NCBI RefSeq assembly: GCF_013761175.1
Contig: NZ_JACDUR010000015.1
Coordinates: 1-64,000, forward strand
Source: Nonomuraea soli
Lineage (GTDB): Bacteria; Actinomycetota; Actinomycetes; Streptosporangiales; Streptosporangiaceae
DNA: 64,000 nt
Direction: 5' to 3'
Notes under the pieces: model-generated
Database searches by the model: none
The model's input: the letters and a program-made list of their open reading frames with translations, nothing else
What the model was told of the DNA's origin: nothing
In this document: positions 34,892 to 42,561 of the stretch, in pieces
Numbering within the stretch: the stretch's first letter is position 1
Layout of the letters: each line of letters starts with the position of its first letter
Made by a program: the position numbers and the translations under genes

Positions 34892-35776
34892 GTGAACACC
34901 ACCACCGCGATCGCCGTCACCGGGCTGCACAAGAGCTTCGGCCGGGCACACGCACTCGACGGGTTGAACCTGACCGTCAACACAGGGGAGGTGCACGGCT
35001 TCCTCGGTCCGAACGGCGCGGGCAAGTCGACCACCATCCGCATCCTTCTCGGCCTCATGCGCCCGGACCGCGGCAGCGCCGTGCTGCTCGGCGGGGACCC
35101 GTGGAAGGACTCCACCCGCCTGCACCGGCGCCTGGCCTACGTGCCCGGCGACGTGAACCTCTGGCCCGCGCTGACGGGCGGGGAGGCGATCGACCTGCTC
35201 GGCACGCTGCGCGGCGGCCTCAACGAGGGGCGCAGGCGCGAGCTGGTCGAGAGATTCGAGCTGGACCCGCGGAAGAAGGCCAGGGCCTACTCCAAGGGCA
35301 ACAGGCAGAAGGTGGCGCTCGTGGCGGCGTTCGCGTCGAACGCGGACCTGCTCATCCTGGACGAGCCGACCTCGGGGCTCGACCCGCTGATGGAGGCGAC
35401 CTTCCAGCGGTGCGTGGCGGAGGAGAAGGCCCAGGGCCGCACGATCCTGCTGTCGAGCCACATCCTGAGCGAGGTCGAGGCGCTGTGCGACCGGGTGAGC
35501 ATCATCCGGAACGGCCGCACGGTGGAGGCGGGCACGCTGGCCGAGCTCAGGCACCTGACGATGACCAGGATCGATGTCGAGCTCGCCGGCCCGGCACCCG
35601 ATCTGCCGTGGGCCCACGACCTGGTGGCCGACGGCACGAGGCTGACCTTCCAGGTGGCGGGCGAGGACCTCGGCAAGGCCATGGAGCGCCTGGCACAGGC
35701 CGGGATCGTCGGCCTGACCAGCCGTCCGCCTTCGTTGGAAGACCTGTTCATGCGGCACTACGGGAGCGAGCGATGA
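34892..35776 (+). CDS. ABC transporter ATP-binding protein (drug-export type)
   Basis: 294 residues from GTG. Walker A GPNGAGKSTT, Walker B LLILDEPTSGLD, H-loop LSSH. The signature segment is YSKGNRQKVAL rather than LSGGQ, a variant common in this actinobacterial exporter family. TAGCGT (34878-34883) lies 8 bases before the start. Overlaps the permease gene by four bases, so the two form one transporter. Confidence 0.92.
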   Translation: MNTTTAIAVTGLHKSFGRAHALDGLNLTVNTGEVHGFLGPNGAGKSTTIRILLGLMRPDRGSAVLLGGDPWKDSTRLHRRLAYVPGDVNLWPALTGGEAIDLLGTLRGGLNEGRRRELVERFELDPRKKARAYSKGNRQKVALVAAFASNADLLILDEPTSGLDPLMEATFQRCVAEEKAQGRTILLSSHILSEVEALCDRVSIIRNGRTVEAGTLAELRHLTMTRIDVELAGPAPDLPWAHDLVADGTRLTFQVAGEDLGKAMERLAQAGIVGLTSRPPSLEDLFMRHYGSER

Positions 35777-37338
35777 TGACCGGGACCTGGACCCTCGCCA
35801 AGTTGATCATCCGCAGGGAACGGCTGGTCGCCCTCTTGTGGATCCTCCTGCTGGCCGTCCTCGCCGCCGGGCAGTACGGACGCTATGCCGCGCAGATCCC
35901 CGACATCAGGGCCTTCGCCGCCGAGATGGCGGGCAACAGGGCGCTGACGGCCTTCGCGGGAGAGGTCCACTCGGCCACCGTGGCGGGCATGGCGGTGTGG
36001 AAGAACGCCGACGCGATCTACACCGTCCTCGGCCTCATCATGATCCTGACGATCGTCCGCCACACGCGCGGCGAGGAGGAAAGCGGCCGCGCCGAGCTGG
36101 TCGGGGCGGGGGTCGTCGGCCGGCTCGCACCGCTGGCCGCCGCGCTGGCCGTCACCGCGGCCTCGGCCGTGCTCGCCGGACTGATCACCGCCGTCGCGAT
36201 GATCAAGGCGGGCGCCGACACCACCGGCTCGCTCGCCTTCGGCGCCGCCGTCACCGCCGCCGGCCTGGCCTTCCTCGGCATCGGCGCCGTGGCGGCGCAG
36301 CTCACCCGCAGCGCCCGCGCCGCGATCGGCTTGGCCGGGCTCGGGCTGGGACTCAGCTACCTGCTGCGATTCGCCGCCGACGGCAGCGGGGTGAGCGCGC
36401 TGAAGTGGCTGTCGCCGCAGGGCTGGTCGCACCTGGCCAGGCCGTACGGCGACAACGACTTCGCGGTGCTCGGGATCAGCGTCGCCTTCTGCGCGGCCGC
36501 GATCATGCTGGCCGTACGGCTCAACAGCCGGCGCGACCTGGGCGCCGGCCTGCTGCCCGAACGGCCGGGACCCGCGGGTTCCGTACGGCTGAGCAGCCCC
36601 CTGGCCCTCGCCTGGAGGCTGCACCGCGGACTGCTGGCCGGCTGGACCATCGGCTACACGGTCGCGGGACTGGTCTTCGGAGCCCTGGCCGCCTCGATCG
36701 GCGAGGTGTCGCGGCAGGGCGCCGCGATCGAGGAGTTCTTCCGCCGCTACACCGGCGGCCCCGAGGCCACCATGACCGACGCCTACCTGTGGCTGATCGT
36801 GCTGAGCCTCGGCTACGTCTCGGCGCTGTACCCGCTGCTGGCCGTCCTGCGGATGCGCAACGAGGAACTGTCGGGACGGGCGGAACTGCTGCTCGCCGGG
36901 CCGGTCGACCGGCTGCGCTGGGCGGCCGGTCACCTGGCGATCGCCCTGCTGGGCAGCGCGGCGATCCTGACGGCGGCAGGTCTGGCCATGGGGCTGGCCG
37001 TCGGGCAGCCGGGCAAGGTGCTGGCGGGCGCGCTGGTCCAGGTCCCCGCGACGTGGATCATGGCGGGGTTCGGGGTGGCCGCCTTCGGGCTGCTGCCCAA
37101 AGCGGCGGCGGCGATCAGCTGGGCGGGCTTCCTGTTCGTCAACCTCTTCGGCGAGGTGCTGGGGCCGATCCTGGGGATCGACTACTGGATCGCCAAGTTC
37201 TTCGTGCCCTATCCGAACCTGCCGATGGTCGTCTCGGGGGAGGCGTTCACGGTGGTGCCGCTGGTGATCATGCTCGCGGTGACGGCGGCGCTGGTCGCGG
37301 CGGGGCTGGGCGGGCTGCGACGGCGGGCGCTTGTCTGA
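35773..37338 (+). CDS. ABC exporter permease (polyketide antibiotic exporter-like)
   Basis: 521 residues with about twelve membrane helices in two similar halves, each starting with an amphipathic stretch (LAKLIIRRERLVALLWIL and LAWRLHRGLLAGWTIGY). EESGRAELVGAGVVGRLAP and EELSGRAELLLAGPVDRLR repeat in both halves, as in permeases annotated as exporters of polyketide antibiotics. Substrate not deducible. The frame extends upstream in the wrong phase inside the ATPase gene. Confidence 0.9.
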   Translation: MMTGTWTLAKLIIRRERLVALLWILLLAVLAAGQYGRYAAQIPDIRAFAAEMAGNRALTAFAGEVHSATVAGMAVWKNADAIYTVLGLIMILTIVRHTRGEEESGRAELVGAGVVGRLAPLAAALAVTAASAVLAGLITAVAMIKAGADTTGSLAFGAAVTAAGLAFLGIGAVAAQLTRSARAAIGLAGLGLGLSYLLRFAADGSGVSALKWLSPQGWSHLARPYGDNDFAVLGISVAFCAAAIMLAVRLNSRRDLGAGLLPERPGPAGSVRLSSPLALAWRLHRGLLAGWTIGYTVAGLVFGALAASIGEVSRQGAAIEEFFRRYTGGPEATMTDAYLWLIVLSLGYVSALYPLLAVLRMRNEELSGRAELLLAGPVDRLRWAAGHLAIALLGSAAILTAAGLAMGLAVGQPGKVLAGALVQVPATWIMAGFGVAAFGLLPKAAAAISWAGFLFVNLFGEVLGPILGIDYWIAKFFVPYPNLPMVVSGEAFTVVPLVIMLAVTAALVAAGLGGLRRRALV

Positions 37339-37383
37339 GGGGCGGGGAGGGGCGCTCGTCCGGGGCGCGGGACGGGTGCTCGG

Positions 37384-37845
37384 TTACGGCGTCGGGGCGG
37401 CGGTGCTCATCTCGGGCGCCGCGTCGACGGGCTTGCGGAACCAAGCGAAGGAGGCGGGCATGACGAGCAGGATTACGACGGCCGAGGTCATCGCAAACGT
37501 GCCGTCGGTCAGTCCGCTGAGCTCCTCCCCTTCGAGAAGCCCCATCGTTTCCCCGACGCCGCCACCCACGACCTGCATCGCGAGCGCGGCCCCCAGATGC
37601 CACGGCCGGGGCGCGCGCCACCGCCCCGCCAGCCACCCCGCGACGATCCAGGGGACATGCGCGGCGACCAGGAGAAGCACGATGAGCGGGGCGGCCGCGC
37701 CGATGCCCGCGACGAGCTGACCGATGGTGAGCAGGCTGAAGGCCGCCTGGAGGAAGATCAGCAGCTGGGCCACGCGCACGGTTCTCGGCACAATCCGGAA
37801 GTATCGCATCACCCTTGGCGGACTGTCGGTGCCGTCTGGTTTCAT
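37384..37845 (-). CDS. Four-helix membrane protein of unknown function
   Basis: 153 residues from ATG 37845, or 141 from MRYFRIVPR (37809). Four hydrophobic helices: VAQLLIFLQAAFSLLTIG, APLIVLLLVAAHVPWIVAG, LGAALAMQVVGGGVG and FAMTSAVVILLVMPASFAW. No motif recognised. It starts only a few bases from the divergent MmcQ-like gene, so the promoters overlap. Confidence 0.72.
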   Translation of the reverse strand: MKPDGTDSPPRVMRYFRIVPRTVRVAQLLIFLQAAFSLLTIGQLVAGIGAAAPLIVLLLVAAHVPWIVAGWLAGRWRAPRPWHLGAALAMQVVGGGVGETMGLLEGEELSGLTDGTFAMTSAVVILLVMPASFAWFRKPVDAAPEMSTAAPTP

Positions 37846-37851
37846 CACCGC

Positions 37852-38196
37852 ATGGGTGTGAGTGTCGATGAGTTCCTGGAGATCGTGGAAGGCCTGCCCG
37901 AGGTCAAGCTGAGCGACGGCGGCGAGTGGACCGCGATCAAGGTGCGCGGCAAGGGCTTCGGTTACCTGTGGGAGAAGACCCGCACGGTCGGTCTGAAGGC
38001 GACGATCGCCGAGCAGCTGGCGCTGGTGGCCGAGCGGCCCGAGGTGTTCGAGATCCAGTTCACCGCCGGCAGATTCGGCTGGGTCGTGGTCTACCTCGAC
38101 CGCATCGACCGCGACGAGCTGGAGGAGCTGGTCGACGAGGCCTGGTGCCTGACGGCGCCCAAGCAGCTGCTCGACGCGCACGAGGCCCAACGCTGA
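37852..38196 (+). CDS. MmcQ/YjbR family protein
   Basis: 114 residues. The beginning EFLEIVEGLPEVKLSD, GKGFGYLWE, and a terminal DELEELVDEAWCLTAPKQL match the double-wing YjbR/MmcQ fold, sometimes called DNA-binding but of unproven function. Short and cytoplasmic. Start at the ATG near the divergent gene. Confidence 0.83.
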   Translation: MGVSVDEFLEIVEGLPEVKLSDGGEWTAIKVRGKGFGYLWEKTRTVGLKATIAEQLALVAERPEVFEIQFTAGRFGWVVVYLDRIDRDELEELVDEAWCLTAPKQLLDAHEAQR

Positions 38197-38247
38197 ACGG
38201 TCAAAACTGGATGCACGTTACAAGTGCGACATCCTAGGGTCGGCGGG

Positions 38248-39141
38248 GTGACTGCCGACTATTCAGAGGTCTTCCAGCGGTTCGGCATCGAGCCGCAGGA
38301 TTCGATATATCCCTACTCTCCCGTCTTCCGCGGTGAGATCGAGGGCCGCCAGGTCGCCGTGAAGCGCACCCACTACGCCGAGTTCATGGGCCCCTGGGTG
38401 CGCGAGCTCCACAGCAAGGGCATCGCCGTGGTGACTCCGCTGGCCGGACCCCACAAGATCGGCGACTTCCACTGGGTCGCCTATCCGTGGATCGACGGAC
38501 GGGCCTACGACGGATCGATCGACGACGTCGCCGCGGCGGGGGCGTTCCTGGGACGGCTGCACGCCCAGCCGGGCGGGTCGCTGCCCGCCTTCCCCTGGCC
38601 CGACCACGACGAGGAGTCGGTGCAGGACGACATCGACGGGCTCACCAAGGCCCTGAGCACCTACCGTCCCGACCTGCGCGAGCAGGTGCTCGACCGGCTG
38701 GCGCCGCTGCTGCGCGCCTTCATGTCCACCACCCTGCCCGCGATCCGCGACGCCGGGCTGCCCGCGGTCGACGCGACCGTCGACTACAAGGCGGTCAACC
38801 TCGTCTACACCGAAGCGGGGCCGGTGCTCATCGATCCCGACAACGGCGAGCACATCCCGCGCCTGCTCGACCTGGCGCTGGCGACGCTGCTGTTCCACAA
38901 CGACCTCGCCGGAGAGCCTGCGGCGCTCTTCGACGAGCACCAGTGGGCGGCCTTCCGCGACGCCTACCTCGGGCACGTGGAGCTGACCGAGACCGAGCGG
39001 GCGCTGTGGCCGACCGCGCTGACCTACATGCTGCTGGAGTGGGGCGTCTGGTCGGTGTGCAACGACGACTGGGCCGACCCCCGGCATGCGGCGTTCTTCG
39101 CGGACCTGATTACCGTGGATACGGCCAGGTTCCCGCTCTGA
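38248..39141 (+). CDS. Phosphotransferase family protein (kinase-like fold)
   Basis: 297 residues from GTG, with TAGGGT (38235-38240) 7 bases upstream. The N-lobe has VFRGEIEGRQVAVKRT with a probable ATP-binding Lys. The catalytic loop reads VDYKAVNL, keeping Asp, Lys and Asn of DxKxxN but lacking the usual preceding His of HGD in aminoglycoside phosphotransferases. LIDPDNG replaces the DxD/DFG-type metal site. Probably a small-molecule kinase; substrate unknown. Confidence 0.74.
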   Translation: MTADYSEVFQRFGIEPQDSIYPYSPVFRGEIEGRQVAVKRTHYAEFMGPWVRELHSKGIAVVTPLAGPHKIGDFHWVAYPWIDGRAYDGSIDDVAAAGAFLGRLHAQPGGSLPAFPWPDHDEESVQDDIDGLTKALSTYRPDLREQVLDRLAPLLRAFMSTTLPAIRDAGLPAVDATVDYKAVNLVYTEAGPVLIDPDNGEHIPRLLDLALATLLFHNDLAGEPAALFDEHQWAAFRDAYLGHVELTETERALWPTALTYMLLEWGVWSVCNDDWADPRHAAFFADLITVDTARFPL

Positions 39142-39151
39142 AAGGACGTCC

Positions 39152-39634
39152 GTGCTGATCGAGCTGCGCGAGTGGCGCGAGGAGGACGCGCCCGTGGTGC
39201 TCAAGGCCTTCCAGGACCCCGGGATGAGCCGCCAGACCGCCATGCCGATCGTGACCATCCAGGACGCGGTCGGATGGGTGGCCGCGGTGAAGAGCGTCGA
39301 GCACTCCTTCGCGGTCACCCTCGACGGCGCGGTGGTGGGCAACGTCGCGGTCACCGACATCGACCGGCACCTCAACGGATGGGTGTCCTACTGGACCGTG
39401 CGCGAGGTCAGGGGGCGCGGGGTGGCGTCGGCCGCCGCCTCGCTGCTGGCCGAGTGGGCGTTCGAGGAGCGCGGGCTGTATCGGCTGGAGCTGGGCCATC
39501 GCACCAACAACCCGGCGTCGTGCCGGGTGGCGACCAGGGCGGGGTTCAGGGTCGAGGGCATCGAGCGGGGCAAGCTCCTCTACGACGGCGTGCGCTACGA
39601 CGTCGAACGCCACGCCCGCCTCGCCGACGACTGA
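39152..39634 (+). CDS. GNAT-family N-acetyltransferase
   Basis: 160 residues from GTG with AAAGGA upstream, 10 bases after the kinase-like gene. WTVREVRGRGVASAAASLLAEWAF contains the acetyl-CoA-binding R/Q-x-x-G-x-G/A loop and LELGHRTNNPASCRVATRAGF the RimJ/RimL-type C-terminus. Possibly acts on a ribosomal protein or small molecule; unresolved. Likely co-transcribed with the upstream gene. Confidence 0.87.
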   Translation: MLIELREWREEDAPVVLKAFQDPGMSRQTAMPIVTIQDAVGWVAAVKSVEHSFAVTLDGAVVGNVAVTDIDRHLNGWVSYWTVREVRGRGVASAAASLLAEWAFEERGLYRLELGHRTNNPASCRVATRAGFRVEGIERGKLLYDGVRYDVERHARLADD

Positions 39635-39644
39635 CCGCGCTGGC

Positions 39645-39813
39645 GCCGCCAGGACCCGAAAGGCGCCGCAAAGATCCGAAGGCGATGCCCCAAGGACCCG
39701 AAGACGCCGCCAAGCCCCCAGAAGGCGGTGCCAAGAGGCGGTGCCAAGAGGCGGTGCCAGAAGGTGCCAAGGTGCCAGAAGGCGATGCCGAAAGGCGATG
39801 CCAGAAGGTGACG
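39645..39813. repeat. Degenerate short repeats between GNAT and barstar-like genes
   Basis: Repeated GGCGGTGCCAAGA and GGCGATGCC(A/G)AAA units of about 12-13 bases fill the gap between the two convergent genes, with tightest copies at 39724-39760. No coding bias. The array ends at the stop codon of the barstar-like gene. Confidence 0.7.
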
Positions 39814-40107
39814 CTAGGGCCAGAAGATGACGCTCAGGCGCCGGTTGGTGCCGGTTCCGGCGGCGACCGCGTCGGTGAGCACTGCCGCGAGTCGCGCGTA
39901 ACTCTCGGCGTCGGCCGCCGCCAGGGCGCTGGTCCCCGACCAGATGAGCATGTGGTCACCAGGCGGCAGCCACCCGAGGTCCGTCAGGCAGTCGTAGAGC
40001 GCGTCGAGGTTGCCCCCAAAGTAGTCGGGAAACGACAGCTCGCGCGCGATCTTGGCGATCACGTCGCCGGGACTGGCGCCCGCGATCTGGTAGCTGGCCA
40101 GGCTCAT
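39814..40107 (-). CDS. Barstar-family RNase inhibitor
   Basis: 97 residues. PDYFGGNLDALYDCLTDLGW is the barstar helix motif that blocks the active site of barnase-like RNases, and the sheet strand LSVIFW follows. Its ATG overlaps the stop of the RNase gene (ATGA), so inhibitor and enzyme are made together. It has no signal, so it protects the cytoplasm before export of the RNase. Confidence 0.88.
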   Translation of the reverse strand: MSLASYQIAGASPGDVIAKIARELSFPDYFGGNLDALYDCLTDLGWLPPGDHMLIWSGTSALAAADAESYARLAAVLTDAVAAGTGTNRRLSVIFWP

Positions 40108-40532
40108 CTCGTCACATCCACCACGACGAAGCTCCGATAGTGGTCCGGGGTGTAGTAAAGCTCGGCGTTGCGTTCGCCGGTGACCAGCCGCCGGGCGCCG
40201 CGGTCGGAGCGTCCAGGGGTGGGCACCGTGTACTCGTGGTAGTACCCCCGCCGCTGCGCGGGCAGCAGGCGCTCGCGGTTCTCGAAGACGACGCCGTCGC
40301 GGGGGTAGGGAAAGGGTCCTCCTCGCTGGATGAGCTCCCAGGTGTGTGACGCCTGGGCGGGCAGCGAGGAGAGCGGTCGCGCGTCCGTCGCGGTCGCGCC
40401 GCATCCGCCCAGGAGCGCCAGTCCGCCCAGGAGCGCCAGCCTGCCCAAGGACAGCAGCCCGCGCAGGGACAGCAGCCCGCGCAGGAACGCCGAGGCGGCC
40501 AGCACCGGTGCGAGCAGTCCCCGGATGTTCAC
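40104..40532 (-). CDS. Barnase-like guanyl-specific ribonuclease lipoprotein
   Basis: 142 residues from GTG (a TTG 18 codons upstream is possible). The mature domain has FENRERLLP (catalytic Glu), RGARRLV (Arg) and YYTPDHYRSF (catalytic His), the N1/T1/barnase residues. The N-terminus is a lipoprotein signal: LLGGC with Cys near residue 44. Its hydrophobic core is formed by repeated GLLSLR/GLALLG hexapeptides from an 18-bp DNA repeat. Paired with a barstar-like inhibitor. Confidence 0.86.
   Translation of the reverse strand: MNIRGLLAPVLAASAFLRGLLSLRGLLSLGRLALLGGLALLGGCGATATDARPLSSLPAQASHTWELIQRGGPFPYPRDGVVFENRERLLPAQRRGYYHEYTVPTPGRSDRGARRLVTGERNAELYYTPDHYRSFVVVDVTR
40405..40494 (-). repeat. 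18-bp tandem repeat encoding the RNase signal core
   Basis: Five 18-base units start at 40405, 40423, 40441, 40459 and 40477. The first two differ at one base. On the minus strand they encode hexapeptides of the signal peptide hydrophobic core, so copy number would set the length of that core. Confidence 0.85.
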
Positions 40533-40567
40533 CCTGTGTGCCTGCCCAGCAAAAGACTGGACGAATC

Positions 40568-40586
40568 TTGTCTGGTTGTCAGACAA
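40568..40586. promoter_or_regulatory. Candidate GntR (FadR-type) operator
   Basis: TTGTC-A-GACAA (40576-40586) is a perfect palindrome fitting the T-GT-N-AC-A consensus of FadR-subfamily GntR proteins; another TTGTC half-site is at 40568-40572. It lies eight bases before the EamA transporter ATG and in the divergent promoter of the RNase gene. The GntR gene at the end of the transporter operon is the likely binder. Confidence 0.6.
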
Positions 40587-40594
40587 TCGATGCC

Positions 40595-41545
40595 ATGTGG
40601 AAAGTGGTAGCCGCAGCCGTCCTGTGGGGTACGGCGGGCACGGCCGGATTGCTGATCACCGCGGACCCGATCTCGGTGGCCGCCGCGCGCCTGGTCATCG
40701 GCGGTGTGGTGCTCGCGGTGCTGGCCAGGGGGACACGCGTCGAGCTGAGGCCGGGCCTGCTCCTGGCGGCGCTGGCCGTGGCCGCCTACCAGCTGTGCTT
40801 CTTCGCCGCGGTGAGCCGTACCGGCGTGGCCGTCGGCACGGTGGTGGCCATCGGCAGCGGCCCGGTCTTCACGGGCCTGCTCAGCTGGCTGCTCCACGGG
40901 CAGAGGCCGTCGCGCAGATGGGCCGCGGCCACGGCGGCGGCGATCGCGGGCTGCGCGGCGCTCCTGCTCGGCGCCGGCGGCGACGGCGGCGACGGCGGCG
41001 CCGTCGGCGGCGCCGGGGGCGGCGGGGGCGACCACGCTGTCGGCCTCAACGCCGCGGCGGCCGAGGACCTCGCCGGCATCGGGCTGGCCCTGCTGGGCGG
41101 TCTGATCTACGCCTTCTACGCGGTGATGGCCGCCCGTCACATCGGGGCGGGGGCCGACTCCAACGCCGTGATGGGCGTGATGTTCGGCGGCGCCGCGGTG
41201 GTCATGCTGCCGGTGCTGCTGTGGACGGGCCCCGGCTGGATAGTGGAGCCCAGGAGCCTGCTCGGCGCGCTCTACCTGGGGCTGGGCACCACGGCGCTGG
41301 CCTATTTCCTGTACGGCAAGGGCCTGCGCACCACGCCGGTGGCCACGGCGGCGACGCTGGCGCTGGCCGAGCCCGGGGTGGCCGCCCTGCTCGGCCTGCT
41401 GGTGCTGCACGAGAGCCTGACCGCGTTGTCCGTGGCCGGACTGCTGCTCCTGGGCGCTAGCCTCGTGGCGGTAGCCGTACCGGAGCGGAAAAGCGGAGAG
41501 GAACCTCGTGCTGAAGCCGGTGTCAGCGGTCAACGCGCTGGTTGA
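40595..41545 (+). CDS. EamA/DMT-family transporter
   Basis: 316 residues. Ten membrane helices in two EamA halves (VLWGTAGTAGLLIT, GTVVAIGSGPVFTGLLSWLL; second half IGLALLGGLIYAFYAVMAA). Between the halves is a glycine- and aspartate-rich stretch (about residues 127-150) from GGCGAC-type repeats. A longer upstream frame lacks coding bias. Overlaps the downstream GntR gene by 38 bases, implying shared expression. Confidence 0.87.
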   Translation: MWKVVAAAVLWGTAGTAGLLITADPISVAAARLVIGGVVLAVLARGTRVELRPGLLLAALAVAAYQLCFFAAVSRTGVAVGTVVAIGSGPVFTGLLSWLLHGQRPSRRWAAATAAAIAGCAALLLGAGGDGGDGGAVGGAGGGGGDHAVGLNAAAAEDLAGIGLALLGGLIYAFYAVMAARHIGAGADSNAVMGVMFGGAAVVMLPVLLWTGPGWIVEPRSLLGALYLGLGTTALAYFLYGKGLRTTPVATAATLALAEPGVAALLGLLVLHESLTALSVAGLLLLGASLVAVAVPERKSGEEPRAEAGVSGQRAG

Positions 41546-42110
41546 CGCGTTGCGGCAGCGGGTGCTGTCGGGGGAGATCGAGCCCGGCACGCCGCTGCCC
41601 GAGCAGGAGATCGCGGCGATGTACGGCGTGGCCAGGCCGACGGTGCGTGAGGCGATCGCGGCGCTGGTGCACGAGGGCCTGCTGCGCAGGGAGCGTAACC
41701 GCAGCGCCTATGTCCCCGACGTCACGCTGGCGGACCTCGACGATCTGATGCTGGTGCGCAGGCCGCTGGAAGACCTGATGGCGCGCCGGCTCGGGGGCCG
41801 CAGGGTCGAGGCGGCGCAGGCGGCGCTGGAGCGGATGGCGCTGAAGGCCGACGCGCCCTGGTCGGAGCTGGTGGCCGAGCACATGGCGTTGCACGAGGCG
41901 CTGATCGAGGCGGTCGGCAGCCCGCGCCTGGTCAGGCTGTACAACACGCTGGCGGCAGAGACCCGGCTGGGGCTGGTGCGCCTGCGCGACACCTACGCCG
42001 ACCGGGAGCAACTGGTGTCCGAGCACCGGGCACTCCTGGACGCCATCGCCGAGGGTGACGGCAGAGCGGCGGTCGCGGAGCATCTGAGCCATTCCTGGGG
42101 GGAGGCGTAG
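41508..42110 (+). CDS. GntR-family regulator (FadR/FCD subfamily)
   Basis: 200 residues from GTG with GAGAGGAA upstream. Winged helix: VLSGEIEPGTPLPEQEIAAM and GVARPTVREAIAALVHEGLL. The C-terminal FCD domain has histidines in EHMALHEALIEAVGS and SEHRALLDAIAEGD that could bind a metal and ligand. It probably controls the transporter in front of it and itself through the TTGTCAGACAA site. Confidence 0.9.
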   Translation: MLKPVSAVNALVDALRQRVLSGEIEPGTPLPEQEIAAMYGVARPTVREAIAALVHEGLLRRERNRSAYVPDVTLADLDDLMLVRRPLEDLMARRLGGRRVEAAQAALERMALKADAPWSELVAEHMALHEALIEAVGSPRLVRLYNTLAAETRLGLVRLRDTYADREQLVSEHRALLDAIAEGDGRAAVAEHLSHSWGEA

Positions 42111-42122
42111 GGCTCTTGCGGG

Positions 42123-42503
42123 ATGTGCATAGTTGTCGCGAGAATCGCGGCCATGCACGGCAATGCGATGCCGGACTCCTACGTGTACGTCACGGAAGAG
42201 GGCGTCACGCGACACTACGCCGACGGAAGCGTCGAAGCCCTAGCGTGGGAGGACGTGGTCGAGGTCCGGGTGCGCGCCGAGCCGGAGGCCGACGTTTTCT
42301 ACATCCTCCTGGACCGCGATGGGGAGGGTTGTGTGGTGCCGCGAAGCGCCACTGATGCCACCTTTCTTGCCCGCTTGAGGTATTTGCCAGATTTCGATCT
42401 CGACCGCTTGCATCTGGCTTCCGAGTCGGCCATGGATGGCGTTGTCGTGGTCTGGCGCAGCCCCGATCCGCCGAGCGCACTTCCTGACCTGGAATATGAC
42501 TAA
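42123..42503 (+). CDS. Hypothetical protein
   Basis: 126 residues, or 111 from MPDSYVYVTE (42168). Reads as a small alpha/beta or PH-like domain: YVYVTEEGVTRHYADGSVE, then VVEVRVRAEP and DVFYILLDRDGEGCVVPR. No signal or membrane segment. Codon bias is somewhat lower than in neighbours, which could indicate transfer. Family not named. Confidence 0.68.
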   Translation: MCIVVARIAAMHGNAMPDSYVYVTEEGVTRHYADGSVEALAWEDVVEVRVRAEPEADVFYILLDRDGEGCVVPRSATDATFLARLRYLPDFDLDRLHLASESAMDGVVVVWRSPDPPSALPDLEYD

Positions 42504-42561
42504 AAGTCGCCCCCCTTTCTGATCTCGCACGCGGCTGGTACAAAGTTGCAATAGCTGGCGT

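Noticed and set aside
33016..35115. Upstream extension of the SDR frame to 969 codons
   Set aside because: The extension is antisense to the HxlR regulator and ABC ATPase and out of phase with FG-GAP; only the last 269 codons look like an enzyme.
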